A DNA stretch of 43,631 nt from Bacillota bacterium (lineage in GTDB: Bacteria > Bacillota > Clostridia > Christensenellales > UMGS416): contig JAEYYW010000186.1 of assembly GCA_023428265.1 (NCBI GenBank), positions 1 to 43,631 of the forward strand, in the 5' to 3' direction. Of the stretch, positions 30,797-40,149 are shown in pieces. Numbering within the stretch: position 1 is the first letter of the stretch; each line of letters begins with the position of its first letter. A program made the translations under genes and the position numbers. The notes under the pieces were generated by a model. That model did not search any database. It was not told where the DNA came from and was given only the letters and a program-made list of their open reading frames with translations.

Positions 30797-32743
30797 TCAC
30801 CAGATGGCTCTTTCCCTGATGTCTTTCAGCACCATCGCCTCAAACTCCTCAAGGCTCATCACGCCGATGTCGCCTTTGCCGCGCTGGCGGACCGCCACCT
30901 TGCCCGCTTCGGCCTCTTTGTCGCCAACCACCAGCATATAAGGCACCTTCTCCACCTGAGCCTCGCGGATTTTGAACCCGATCTTTTCGTTGCGGCGGTC
31001 CAGATCCACGCGCACATCGCTGCCGCGCAAGCGCTCAGCAAGCTTTTCGGCATACTCATCCACGCGGTTGGTAATTGTGAGGATGCTCACCTGCGTGGGC
31101 GACAGCCACACCGGGAACGCGCCGCCGTAGTGCTCAATCAGCGTGCCGACGAAGCGCTCCATGGAGCCCAGAAGCGTGCGATGCAGCATGATGGGCTCAT
31201 GCTCCAGCCCGTCTTCACCCACATACGTCATGCCGAGGCGCTTTGGCAGGTTCATGTCCAGCTGGATTGTCGTGCCCTGCCACTCCCGGCCCATGGCATC
31301 CACCGCTTTCAGGTCCACCGACGGGCCATAGAACTTGGCGCCGCCCACATCCACCTCATACTTGACACCGCGTTTGTCAAGGATGTCCTTCAGCGTGCCC
31401 TCCGCCAGATCCCAGATTTCGTCGCGGCCGATATACTTGGAGCGATCCTGGTCATCGCGCACGGAGAGGTAATACTTCAGATTGCGGAAGCCCATCGTGC
31501 CGTTGAGTTCCAGCGCGAAATCAATGATACGGTTCACTTCATCCACAAACTGGTCGTCACGGCAGATGATATGGGCATCATCCTGCGTGAAGCCGCGCAC
31601 ACGCATCATGCCGTGCAGCGTGCCGGATTTTTCAAAACGATACACATTCCCCAGCTCGCAATAGCGTATCGGCAAGTCGCGGTAGCTGCGAGGCCGGCTT
31701 TTATAAACCCGGATGTGGAACGGGCAGTTCATCGGCCTGACATAATAATCATAGGCCTCTGCCTCATCCTTCAGGCCCATGGACATGGGGGGATACATCC
31801 CCTCCTTGAAGGTGGTAAGGTGACCGGAGGTCTCCCAGAGCTGGCCTTTGCCAATCTGTGGCGTATAGATATACTCATAACCATGTTTGCGGTGCTGCTT
31901 GCGCCAGTAGAGCTCGATCTCCTCTCGCACAACGGAGAGCTTGGGGTGCCAAAGCACCAGGCCGGGGCCCACATAATCGTCCACACTGAAAAGATCCAGC
32001 TCCCGCCCCAGCTTGCGGTGATCGCGTTCCTTGGCCTGCTCGATGGCGGCCACATAGTCTTCCAGATCCTTTTTCTTGTCAAAGCTTGTGCCATAGATGC
32101 GCTGCAGCATCTTGTTTTTCTCGCTGCCACGCCAATAGGCTCCGGCAAGGCTCATCAGCTTGATGGCCTTGATCTGGCCGGTGGAGCCCAGATGGGGGCC
32201 AGCGCACAGATCGGTGAATTCGCCCTGTTTGTAGAAGGAAATCACCGCATCCTCCGGCAAGTCGCGGATCAACTCCGCCTTGTAGGGCTCTCCCTGGTTT
32301 TCCACGAAGGCAATTGCCTCTGCACGGGGCAGCTCGAAGCGCTCCAGGGGGTAATTTGCGGCTATGATCTTTTGCATCTCCGCTTCGATTTTGGCAAAAT
32401 CATCAGTGGAAAACGGCGTGTCCGTATCAAAATCGTAATAGAACCCCTTCTCGATGGCCGGGCCGATTGCCAGCTTCACATGGGGGTAAAGCCGCTTCAC
32501 CGCCTGGGCCAGCACATGGGAGGATGTGTGGCGGTAGGCGTGGCGCCCCTCTTCATCGGCAAAGGTGTAGGCCGCAAGCGAGCAGTCTTGATCCAGCACG
32601 GTGTTTGCGTCGCACACTTCACCGTTGATGCCCACGGCAAGGGTTGCGCGGGCCAACCCCTCGCTGATGCCCTTGATCACGTCAATTGCCTTGACGCCTT
32701 GCTCAAATTGTCTGACAGAGCCGTCTTTGAGTGTCACGTTCAT
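30797..32743 (-). CDS. thrS: Threonyl-tRNA synthetase
   Basis: Class II aminoacyl-tRNA synthetase that charges tRNA-Thr, 648 residues and full length. Order of domains: N-terminal TGS; editing domain with HTSSHVLAQAV and GFYYDFD; catalytic core with zinc ligands in MNCPFH, DDAH and MLHR; motif 2 RFEKSGTLHGMMRVRGFTQ; motif 3 HRTLLGSMERF; C-terminal anticodon-binding domain. I chose ATG at 32743, preceded by AAAGGG. An in-frame extension to 32899 runs through the T-box terminator and is not coding. Expression is controlled by the T-box leader (32852-33053). Confidence 0.97.
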   Translation of the reverse strand: MNVTLKDGSVRQFEQGVKAIDVIKGISEGLARATLAVGINGEVCDANTVLDQDCSLAAYTFADEEGRHAYRHTSSHVLAQAVKRLYPHVKLAIGPAIEKGFYYDFDTDTPFSTDDFAKIEAEMQKIIAANYPLERFELPRAEAIAFVENQGEPYKAELIRDLPEDAVISFYKQGEFTDLCAGPHLGSTGQIKAIKLMSLAGAYWRGSEKNKMLQRIYGTSFDKKKDLEDYVAAIEQAKERDHRKLGRELDLFSVDDYVGPGLVLWHPKLSVVREEIELYWRKQHRKHGYEYIYTPQIGKGQLWETSGHLTTFKEGMYPPMSMGLKDEAEAYDYYVRPMNCPFHIRVYKSRPRSYRDLPIRYCELGNVYRFEKSGTLHGMMRVRGFTQDDAHIICRDDQFVDEVNRIIDFALELNGTMGFRNLKYYLSVRDDQDRSKYIGRDEIWDLAEGTLKDILDKRGVKYEVDVGGAKFYGPSVDLKAVDAMGREWQGTTIQLDMNLPKRLGMTYVGEDGLEHEPIMLHRTLLGSMERFVGTLIEHYGGAFPVWLSPTQVSILTITNRVDEYAEKLAERLRGSDVRVDLDRRNEKIGFKIREAQVEKVPYMLVVGDKEAEAGKVAVRQRGKGDIGVMSLEEFEAMVLKDIRERAIW

Positions 32744-32851
32744 AATCATCACCCTTTCATGAATGCCGATATGCCGTTGTGATATTGCGCTGTGTTCTCC
32801 CCTGCCGCTGGGGGACTGGGCGGGCCGGCGCAAACCCGGATCAAATAATAC

Positions 32852-33053
32852 AAAAAGCCCGCCCCATGAAAAGGGGCGAGCTTTGTCTCGCGGTTCCACC
32901 CTTAATTTTACTTAAGCCAGCGATAACGGGCTGACCCGGCGCAGTCTGGAGGTGGTCTTCACCCGGTCTCCTGCCCGATCCCGCTCTCAGCCAATGGCGC
33001 GATCTCTCTGAATGGCGGCGATACTGGGTTACTCTTCTCCATCGTCCCACGTT
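32852..33053 (-). promoter_or_regulatory. Thr-specific T-box riboswitch of thrS
   Basis: RNA leader that senses uncharged tRNA-Thr. On the minus strand, stem I begins with GATGGAGAAGAGTA, the classical T-box opening, and contains the AG-bulge motif CAGAGAG. The specifier loop reads GAAGACCACC, giving codon ACC (32954-32956), a threonine codon, closed by GGAG/CTCC. The T-box sequence AAGGGTGGAACCGCGAG (about 32886-32902) carries UGGA, which would pair with the tRNA acceptor end UCCA. The terminator is a 10-bp stem followed by five T (32852-32882). Without uncharged tRNA the terminator forms; with it the antiterminator forms. Class and specificity are read directly from sequence. Confidence 0.95.
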
Positions 33054-33059
33054 TTGCAC

Positions 33060-33088
33060 ATCATAACACAGGCAAGCGGCAATATCAA
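33060..33088 (-). promoter_or_regulatory. Sigma-A promoter of thrS
   Basis: Minus-strand TTGATA (33083-33088), a 17-base spacer and TATGAT (33060-33065); both hexamers match five of six. It places the RNA start just before the T-box. Confidence 0.75.
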
Positions 33089-33143
33089 CTCTATTTCGCA
33101 GAATCGACGGCGCGCTTTTACTGATTATTTTGACGCAATAAAA

Positions 33144-33174
33144 AAGCTCCCGAAGGCGATACCTCCGGGAGCTT
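33144..33174 (-). terminator. Intrinsic terminator of the M4 protease gene
   Basis: A 9-bp stem AAGCTCCCG/CGGGAGCTT with an inner AGG/CCT step, followed on the minus strand by a T-run and ATTG. It lies 15 bases after the stop of the M4 gene. Confidence 0.85.
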
Positions 33175-33188
33175 GCGTGCAGTTTCAA

Positions 33189-36128
33189 TCATGGCTTTGC
33201 GCTGACAGCACCGGAAAACGCGCTGTATACCTTTTTAGACCCGACAACGCGATATGCGCGCACCTTATAGAAATAATACCTCCCGGTTGCCAGGCGAGTG
33301 TTGGTGTAATAAAGGCTTGTGGTCGCCTTCACAAGGGAATAGGTGCCATTGGAGGCGGTGCTGCGCCACAACTCATAACCGGAAGCCCCGGAAACCTTTC
33401 CCCAGGTCGCTTTGATACTAGTGGATGACGCCCTTGCCGCTTTGACGGAAGCCGGAACACCAAGCGTGGGGCTGGCATACTTGACCGCGGTGAACGGTCC
33501 ATATGCCTTTGTGCTGCCCACGGTGCGGTACGCCCTCACTTTGTAGTAGTAAGCTCCGCCGGTGCTGAGCGAGGCGTTGGTATAGGAAAGAGCGGTGCCG
33601 CTGAAAATTCTCGTGTATGCACCGCTGCTGGATGTGGCGCGGTAAAGCTCGTATCCCGACGCGCCGGCTACAGCGCTCCACGACACCCTGATGCTGTTGT
33701 AAGACGCCGACGCCGCGCCGAATGTGGCAGGTGCTGCGGGCATGGGCCTTGCAGACACAACGGGGGAATAAGCGCCAAGTGCCGGCGATGTGCGGATCGC
33801 CCTGACCTTATAATAATACACGGTGTTGGTCGCCAGGCCTGTGTTGGTATAGCTGCCGCTGGACTCTGGCAGCGTCGCGATCTTGGTGTAGGGCCCGCCG
33901 CTGGCGGTCGCGCGGTAAATCTCGAAGTTGGTGGCACCCAGCACCCAACCCCAGGCAATCTTGACACTGTTGTATGAAGCCGTGCGTGCTGAGGCGGCGG
34001 GCGCCGCCAGCGAATCCTGATTGAGCCGCAGTGTGTAGGGCTGCTTTTTGCTGAAGCCATCCCCTTCTCTGACCGGGATGACCCCAATGAAGTAGATGCC
34101 TTCATCCAGCGTTATGCTGATGCTCTCCGGTCGGTTGCCGGCCTGCCCGGAACTCGCCAGCTCCATTTCCCTATCATTGAGCAAATACAGGTTATAATTA
34201 CAGTTAGCCGGGATGCCGGTCAGGTTGACGGTGTATTTGCCCCGATGATCCGCATAAAGCACATAATAATCATCGTCGTTCAAAGAAGTGATATAGGAGC
34301 TCGTATTTTCAAACGGCCAGAGCAGCCCGGCGCATTCCGGATAGTTGTTCGGCTCATACGGATCGTAGATCGGCAGCTCAACGCCAACGGACATGTATGC
34401 GTTGCGCACGGCGATCGCCTCATCGGAATACCAGCCATAAAGGTCCTCCGCCGATATCATCAGGCACTCCATGGCCTCGGCAAACGTTGTGTATTCATAC
34501 ATATACTGAGACAGTGCGCGGTAATAAATCCGTGCCGTTTTCTCCATGCCCAGTGCTTCTGCGACTCGGAACGCTGCCTTGTTGGGGATGCCGGAGTTGG
34601 TATGCACGCCGCCGTAATCGAGATCGGTATACACATACTCGCTCATATGCTCAGGCTGCCAGTCATTCAGATAGTCTCCGTCGGCTTTGCCGTTGTGCGG
34701 GTCAGCCAGGCTTCTCATCGCGTCTCCAACGATATCGGGCGTATAGATATCATCGCCGAACACCCAATCAGCCGGATCAAACTTCCATTCACCGCCATTT
34801 GCCACGCCATATTTGTCATAGGTCTCAATCATCACACCGAACACATCGGCGAAGGATTCGTTCAGGGCGCCAGGCTCATCGGCATAGATCAACTGTGCGG
34901 TATAATCAATAACGCCATGGGTCATCTCATGGCCGACTAAATCAAGATCACCGCTGAAGTAGGTGTAATCGGTGCCGTTGCCATCACCGTAAAACATGAC
35001 ATAACCGGACCAGAAGGCATTGTTGTAGTTCATGCCGTAATGGGTTGCCGAAATGATCGGCATGCCCTCATCATCGAGGCTTTTCCGGTTAAACATGTTT
35101 TTGTAGAAATCAAGCACCACATCGGCAAAATAATGGGCGCTGACGGAAGCCTTGTCCTGCTCAGAGGTGAAGTGGTTTGAGGCATCGGTCACAAGATAGG
35201 CCATGAAATCCTCATCTTCGTCGGCAGTATCATCATCCTCCAACACGCTTTCTTCCACGCCCGGGGGATTATAGAAAAGGTACTCATAGGTGATGATCGC
35301 CTCAGTGGCTGGATTCGTTTCGTCCAGCATGCCGTATCCCGCGTTTCCGTTTCCATCAATGTTGTCTGAATACGTCAGCGCAAGATCCTTCACCGCACCC
35401 CCCACACCGATGCCGGTGCCGGTGGCGGCATTGTCATAACGGATCTTGTTTTCCGTTGAAACAATCTTGCCGGATGTCGATTCCACATTAACATTGTAGT
35501 TGCCAATCGTGGGCTGCTCGAAAGCGATGTTCACCCGATAAACGATGTAGTTCTTCCCATCCTTGGTGATGATCACTTTCTCGGTGGGCTGCAAGTCATC
35601 TCTCAGCTTCTCATAGGTGAACTGCTTCTTGGCGATGCCCACCGCAGAAGACTGTGTCACCCGCAAGCTGCCCAGGTTGGCGATGCGCTTGTCTTGCAGC
35701 ACGCGGCCGTTCACGCTGACAATCGTGCCGTCTTTATCAAAATGCACGTTTACCAGCGAGCCGTACACCTCTACGCCACTGATCAGCTGCGTGAAGCGCA
35801 CAAAGGTATCGCCTGTGGCGTCTTTTTCCGGCGCGGACGCCTTCAGCTCCAAAGCAACGGATTTGATGCCGAACAATGCCTTATAGGTATCAAGGAATTT
35901 CTCCGCGGCACTCACACCCGGTTTCTGGGCGGCGGAGAGCTTGCCGGACAGGAAAAACTGGCCGTCCTTCTCAAAGAAATTGAGCTGCCCGCCGGCTGCA
36001 GTTTTCAACTCCGTGTATGCTTTGGCTTTCAAGTCCACCTTCACGGGGAGATCCCCCTCCGCCCGTGCAGCGGAAGACCAGGAAAACGCCAGCGCGGCCG
36101 CCAACAGGGCCGCTATCCATTTGCGCAT
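33189..36128 (-). CDS. Secreted thermolysin-like M4 metalloprotease with three Fn3-like modules
   Basis: An exported zinc protease of 979 residues. In order: signal peptide (1-23, ending ARA), FTP/PepSY-type propeptide (about 25-230), M4 catalytic domain, a pre-peptidase C-terminal-like domain with DPYEPNNYPECA, and three Fn3-like repeats (about 705-979), each with an SYNS or STS motif, GYELYR-type strand and YYYKVRAYR strand. Zinc and catalytic residues are complete: HEMTH with H400, E401 and H404, the third ligand E424 in GALNESFADVFG, and GGVHTNSGIPNKAA with the transition-state His. An acidic insert (EDDDTADEDEDF) precedes the catalytic core. I chose ATG at 36128, with GGAGG seven bases upstream. 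The role is external protein digestion, with the Fn3 modules likely spacing or holding it at the surface. Confidence 0.93.
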   Translation of the reverse strand: MRKWIAALLAAALAFSWSSAARAEGDLPVKVDLKAKAYTELKTAAGGQLNFFEKDGQFFLSGKLSAAQKPGVSAAEKFLDTYKALFGIKSVALELKASAPEKDATGDTFVRFTQLISGVEVYGSLVNVHFDKDGTIVSVNGRVLQDKRIANLGSLRVTQSSAVGIAKKQFTYEKLRDDLQPTEKVIITKDGKNYIVYRVNIAFEQPTIGNYNVNVESTSGKIVSTENKIRYDNAATGTGIGVGGAVKDLALTYSDNIDGNGNAGYGMLDETNPATEAIITYEYLFYNPPGVEESVLEDDDTADEDEDFMAYLVTDASNHFTSEQDKASVSAHYFADVVLDFYKNMFNRKSLDDEGMPIISATHYGMNYNNAFWSGYVMFYGDGNGTDYTYFSGDLDLVGHEMTHGVIDYTAQLIYADEPGALNESFADVFGVMIETYDKYGVANGGEWKFDPADWVFGDDIYTPDIVGDAMRSLADPHNGKADGDYLNDWQPEHMSEYVYTDLDYGGVHTNSGIPNKAAFRVAEALGMEKTARIYYRALSQYMYEYTTFAEAMECLMISAEDLYGWYSDEAIAVRNAYMSVGVELPIYDPYEPNNYPECAGLLWPFENTSSYITSLNDDDYYVLYADHRGKYTVNLTGIPANCNYNLYLLNDREMELASSGQAGNRPESISITLDEGIYFIGVIPVREGDGFSKKQPYTLRLNQDSLAAPAASARTASYNSVKIAWGWVLGATNFEIYRATASGGPYTKIATLPESSGSYTNTGLATNTVYYYKVRAIRTSPALGAYSPVVSARPMPAAPATFGAASASYNSIRVSWSAVAGASGYELYRATSSSGAYTRIFSGTALSYTNASLSTGGAYYYKVRAYRTVGSTKAYGPFTAVKYASPTLGVPASVKAARASSTSIKATWGKVSGASGYELWRSTASNGTYSLVKATTSLYYTNTRLATGRYYFYKVRAYRVVGSKKVYSAFSGAVSAKP

Positions 36129-36248
36129 TGGGCAACCTCCATAAGATGAATACGAAACACACAATAACATATATTCGCCATGATTACCATAAAAACGCTA
36201 AACAACCGCCACCTTTACTACAAATTCGACATGCCTGAATGAAATCAA

Positions 36249-36275
36249 GCCGCCCGGCCAAACGGCCAGGCGGCG
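36249..36275 (-). terminator. Hairpin after the S8-like protease gene
   Basis: A GC-rich stem GCCGCC-GGCC with one internal mismatch and a 4-base loop, followed on the minus strand by TTGATTTC. The U-tract is imperfect. Confidence 0.65.
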
Positions 36276-36313
36276 ATCCAGAAACCTTTGCGAGCGCAAG
36301 ACTTTACAGCATG

Positions 36314-39300
36314 TTATGGCTTGGCTGAGGTAATGCCTGAAAATGGGCCGTAGACTTTTTTGCCGCTGAAGACGCGGTAGGCCCTTGCCTTGTAATAATA
36401 CCACTTGCCGGCACTCAGGCTTGTGTTGGTAAAATAAAGGCTTGAGGTAGTTCTCACCAGGGCATATGTGCCGGTGGAGCTGGCGGAGCGCCAAAGCTCA
36501 TATCCGGACGCTCCTGCAACCTTGCCCCAGGTCACTTTAATGCTTGAGGATGAGGCCCTCACCGCCCGCACGGATGCCGGTATGGCCAATGCCGGTTTCG
36601 CTTGGGCAGCAGCGGAGTATGCGCCATACACCTTTACGCCTCCCACGCTTCGATAGGCCCTGACCTTATAATAATAGGATGCCCCTGTGCTCAGCCCGGT
36701 GTTCAGATAGCTGGTGGCTGTGGTTGAGGTGACCAAGGCATAGGTGCCCGTGCTGGAAGATGCGCGATATACCGAATAGCCAGACGCCCCGGCCACCGCG
36801 CTCCAGGCGATTTTAATGCTGTTGTAGGCTGATGAGCTTGCCGTGCAGGTTGCCGGGGCCGACGGCAACGGGCGGGCCGCTGCCGTGACAGCGGAATACG
36901 GGCCGCAGATTCTCGTGCTGCCAGCCAGGTCAAAGGCGCGCATCTTGAAATAGTAGGCGGTGTTGGTGGCAAGCCCCGTGCTTGTGAAGGATAGCGCAGC
37001 ATTGCTCACCGTGCCGGCAAGCACAAACCCACTGGAAGGCGACGTGGATCGCCAGATCTCATAGCCGCTGATGTTTGGCGCGGCAGGCGATGCGCGCCAC
37101 GACACCCGAACGCTGTTATAGGATGCTGAAGCAGCCGCCGGGCTGAGCGGCGCCGCTACACTCCACTTTGCATAAAGCACCATGTTTCCCGTGACCACGC
37201 TGTTGCCTTTCCACAGCGTGGTGCAAGCCGCATCCCGGAACCATCCGGCAAACGTGCAGCCGGCGCGGGTTGGTGCGGCGGGCAGCGGCACTCTTGAGCC
37301 GCTCTGCACATGCATCGGGTCAATCAAGGATCCTCCGCGGGAGTCAAACGTCACAGTGCATTCCGATGTTTGCCATTTTGCCACGAGGGTCATGTCACGG
37401 GTTACCACATCGGTGGCAAAGTCCCATTTCTTGCCGGGATCGGTCTGCGTGAGAAATTCCGGTTTCACATACCAGCCAAGAAACGTGCATCCGCTGCGCG
37501 TGACTGCAGGCTCGGCGATGGTCTTGCGGGGCGGCGCCTTCATGCTGGCCACGGCGGACCCGCCGTTGGCGTTGAAATCGATCGTGTATTGCACGGAGCT
37601 GTATGCGTCTGCCAGACCATAGCCATAGGTGTTGTCGTAACCGGCAGCACCCAGATCCTTTGTGTTGCCCAGAATTCTGTTACGGATCTGCGGAGCCGAG
37701 AGCTGGGGGTGCTGCGACCACACCAGGGCGGCGATCGCCGCCACATGGGGAGCCGCAGCGCTTGTGCCATAAAAATGGCTGGGGAAGCCGCCCACGCCGG
37801 TCACGGAAACGCCGTCGGCGCCGCACACATCGGGTTTCTGGCGGCTGGAGCCATCCACCATCGTCACGGGGCCCCGCGAGGAGAAGCTCTCTATCTGGGT
37901 GGGCAGCGCGTGATCAATGGCGCCGCATGTGATCACACCCGGCACAGCGGCATGGCCGAAAATGGAGTTGGCTGACACGATATTCTTCGAAGACACCGCC
38001 GTGCCATAGCCTGGATACAAATAAAGCTCCAGATTTTTTGCCGCTCCGTTATACAGCTTTACATAGACAGCAAGGTTGATGGTTGATGTGGTTGTGTTGA
38101 GATAATAGAGGATTTCCATCGGATCGCTGCCGGCTCCGTCCTGCAGCATGTTGCTGTGTGCAACCTCCCGCATCGTTGCCCGGTCTATCATATACAGATC
38201 GTAATCGTTGCCGGACTTCCCAAAGACGTCGTTCCATTGCAGCACGGCGATCACATCCTCGCCCGGATCAAGCGTGAGATAGATTTGCTTATTGGCCGAA
38301 TCCTTGCCGCCGCTAAAATCATGATATTTGTTGCCGTCGTCATAGAAATTGCCCTGATAATGCTCACCAGCCGCGTTTCCGGCGGAAGACACATAGATGA
38401 TCTGGCCGGAGTCAACCAGGCTCTTCACATGCTTGGCAATGATGCCATCCTCATAGAAGGGCTGCGTGATCCAGCCGATATCGTCTACAATCACAGTGCA
38501 GCCGGCAGCCACCAGGGCGTCTATGGCGTTGTTGAACGCAATCCAGTCATCACCGCAGTCATGGAAATAGAGGTCCGCTCCCGGCGCAAGATCATAAATA
38601 ACCTCAAGCATCGCGGTGCCTTCATCACCGCCCACCTCATTGCGCAGCACCGTAACTTTGGGCAGGTCACCGGTGGCTTGCGCCTTGGCAATGCTGTCTA
38701 CGCCGTCGGAGATCACGCCCACCTTCACACCGGCGCCATTGTTTGTGCCGGCATTGATCGCATCATCCACATTGTGCATGATCTTGCCCTCGGAGGTGTT
38801 TCGATAGACCACCGGAGGAAGCACGGATTGCACCGCGGCCACAGAGTCCAGCTCGGCGAGCGCTTCCAGTTGATCAACCGGAACACTGGCAACCACAAGG
38901 TTGTTTTTCAAATCCTGACCCTTGATCTTCGCCAATGCGGAAATGGCGCCGATATCCGCATCCTTTTGCAACTTGATATAAACCTGGGCGCTGGCAGAAC
39001 CGGCTGACTTGGTTTTGCCGAAGGTCACTTGCTTCCGTTTTGCCATCTGCCGCAGCGCGTTGTCTTTCGATGTGCCTTTCGGGAGCATTTCGGAATCAAC
39101 CAACTGCAGCAGCTGCGTGGCAAGCTTCTTTTGCGCCTTGGATCGGGGGGCTTTCTCCTTCTTTGCGCTCACATCGGAGAGATCCGGCGCGTCTTTGCCT
39201 GGCACGGCGGTCTCAGTGAACGTGACAGTGCCGTTGCCCTGATCATCCAGCGCCAAGACCGGCAACCCGGGGGTTGAGCAAAGCACCAGCAGGAACGCGA

Positions 39301-39337
39301 GGACTATGGTGAGTGATCGCAACAAGAAAGCCTTCAT
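36314..39337 (-). CDS. Secreted S8/S53-like serine protease with InlB-type and Fn3-like repeats
   Basis: An exported protein of 1007 residues. Order: signal peptide (1-29), propeptide, subtilase-fold catalytic region (about 200-585) with an insert between 325 and 450, two Listeria-Bacteroides/InlB-B repeats (FNANGG...FLGWY and FDSRGG...FAGWF, about 590-725), and three Fn3-like modules (about 727-1007). The Asp region reads VGVISDGVDS (D211), the oxyanion Asn is in VSSAGN (N321) and the Ser in GTSAAAPHVAA (S526). Where subtilisin has HGTHVAG, this protein has EGTAMLE, so Glu (E239) replaces the catalytic His. This VISD/DEGxAM/APGA pattern is that of a recognised S53-like subgroup in subtilase databases, as I recall it. 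I chose ATG at 39337 (AGGGGG five bases upstream). Activity is probable but unproven. Confidence 0.88.
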   Translation of the reverse strand: MKAFLLRSLTIVLAFLLVLCSTPGLPVLALDDQGNGTVTFTETAVPGKDAPDLSDVSAKKEKAPRSKAQKKLATQLLQLVDSEMLPKGTSKDNALRQMAKRKQVTFGKTKSAGSASAQVYIKLQKDADIGAISALAKIKGQDLKNNLVVASVPVDQLEALAELDSVAAVQSVLPPVVYRNTSEGKIMHNVDDAINAGTNNGAGVKVGVISDGVDSIAKAQATGDLPKVTVLRNEVGGDEGTAMLEVIYDLAPGADLYFHDCGDDWIAFNNAIDALVAAGCTVIVDDIGWITQPFYEDGIIAKHVKSLVDSGQIIYVSSAGNAAGEHYQGNFYDDGNKYHDFSGGKDSANKQIYLTLDPGEDVIAVLQWNDVFGKSGNDYDLYMIDRATMREVAHSNMLQDGAGSDPMEILYYLNTTTSTINLAVYVKLYNGAAKNLELYLYPGYGTAVSSKNIVSANSIFGHAAVPGVITCGAIDHALPTQIESFSSRGPVTMVDGSSRQKPDVCGADGVSVTGVGGFPSHFYGTSAAAPHVAAIAALVWSQHPQLSAPQIRNRILGNTKDLGAAGYDNTYGYGLADAYSSVQYTIDFNANGGSAVASMKAPPRKTIAEPAVTRSGCTFLGWYVKPEFLTQTDPGKKWDFATDVVTRDMTLVAKWQTSECTVTFDSRGGSLIDPMHVQSGSRVPLPAAPTRAGCTFAGWFRDAACTTLWKGNSVVTGNMVLYAKWSVAAPLSPAAASASYNSVRVSWRASPAAPNISGYEIWRSTSPSSGFVLAGTVSNAALSFTSTGLATNTAYYFKMRAFDLAGSTRICGPYSAVTAAARPLPSAPATCTASSSAYNSIKIAWSAVAGASGYSVYRASSSTGTYALVTSTTATSYLNTGLSTGASYYYKVRAYRSVGGVKVYGAYSAAAQAKPALAIPASVRAVRASSSSIKVTWGKVAGASGYELWRSASSTGTYALVRTTSSLYFTNTSLSAGKWYYYKARAYRVFSGKKVYGPFSGITSAKP

Positions 39338-39393
39338 GACAACCCCCTGTGCAGGATGCCTCATTTGTAAAAAAATGGCAATAAATTCGAATA

Positions 39394-39422
39394 ATTATAT
39401 CACACAGGCCGGGGGCCGGCAA
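39394..39422 (-). promoter_or_regulatory. Sigma-A promoter of the S8-like protease gene
   Basis: Minus-strand TTGCCG (39417-39422), a 17-base GC-rich spacer and a perfect TATAAT (39394-39399), about 57 bases before the ATG. Confidence 0.65.
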
Positions 39423-39516
39423 TCATCGCGGCATGAATGAGAATCTGCATGCAAAATGGCATGCCGCCGGTCGCCTCCAGGCTTTGAAAGCCGGGGGTGA
39501 CCAGCGGCACCAAAGC

Positions 39517-40149
39517 TCAGTAAGGCAGCACCTCGGGCATCTCAATGAACGAAACGGAGACCTCAAATGCAGTCCTGTCCTCCACGGCGCCGTCCGGCAG
39601 TCTCTTCTGATACTGCCTGGACTGCATCCTGCCATGGATAAACACCTTCTGCCCCACTTCCAGCGTCTCAGCGTAGCGGGCGTTTCTGCCCCAGGAGATC
39701 ACCGGAATATAGTCGGACTTGTTGTATGGCCGGTTCACCGCGATCAGCAGGTCGGTAATCTCGCGGCCAAACGGTGTGGTGCGATAAACCGGCGGGCGGC
39801 ACACATACCCCTCCAGCAGCACCTGGTTGGGATTATCCGGCACATCCTCCGGCGGTGCGATGTGGCGCGCGAACACCGTGAGGATCAGCCGGTTGCGGCC
39901 TTCCTGCAGGCGGTTGTAGCTGCGCAGCTGCCCGATCACGGCAATCTCATCGCCAGCCACCACATTCATCAGGTGCAGCAGCCGGTCTGACGCCATAACG
40001 GGCAGCACGTCGGCCACGCCCGACAGCCTGGGCACTTCCAGCATCAGGTTATAGAATTTTTCACCATAAAGGCTGTGGGAGTAGGCCGGCTCTTCCACGA
40101 CCTTGCCTTTGAGAATGACCTGGTTGTTTTCATGGCTTCCCTTTTCCAC
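39517..40149 (-). CDS. Clostridial double-OB single-stranded-DNA-binding protein
   Basis: A 210-residue protein with two OB-fold halves. The first half starts NNQVILKGKVVEEP and ends with RLILTVFARHI. The second starts NQVLLEGYVCRPPVYRTTPFGREI and continues DLLIAVNRPYNKSDYIPVISWGRNARYAE to AFEVSVSF. Many Clostridia carry such a protein annotated as single-stranded DNA-binding; the exact role (replication, restart or regulation) is not settled to my knowledge. The in-frame start is GTG at 40149, with GGAG eight bases upstream. A better-looking AAGGGA-ATG combination lies 18 bases further in but is out of frame. Confidence 0.85.
   Translation of the reverse strand: MEKGSHENNQVILKGKVVEEPAYSHSLYGEKFYNLMLEVPRLSGVADVLPVMASDRLLHLMNVVAGDEIAVIGQLRSYNRLQEGRNRLILTVFARHIAPPEDVPDNPNQVLLEGYVCRPPVYRTTPFGREITDLLIAVNRPYNKSDYIPVISWGRNARYAETLEVGQKVFIHGRMQSRQYQKRLPDGAVEDRTAFEVSVSFIEMPEVLPY

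Noticed and set aside
32744..32899. N-terminal extension of ThrRS
   Set aside because: It would translate through the T-box terminator; the family N-terminus begins at 32743.
36129..36313. Promoter of the M4 gene
   Set aside because: The region is AT-rich with several TATA-like words, but no -35/-10 pair with acceptable spacing stands out; the M4 gene's promoter could not be placed.
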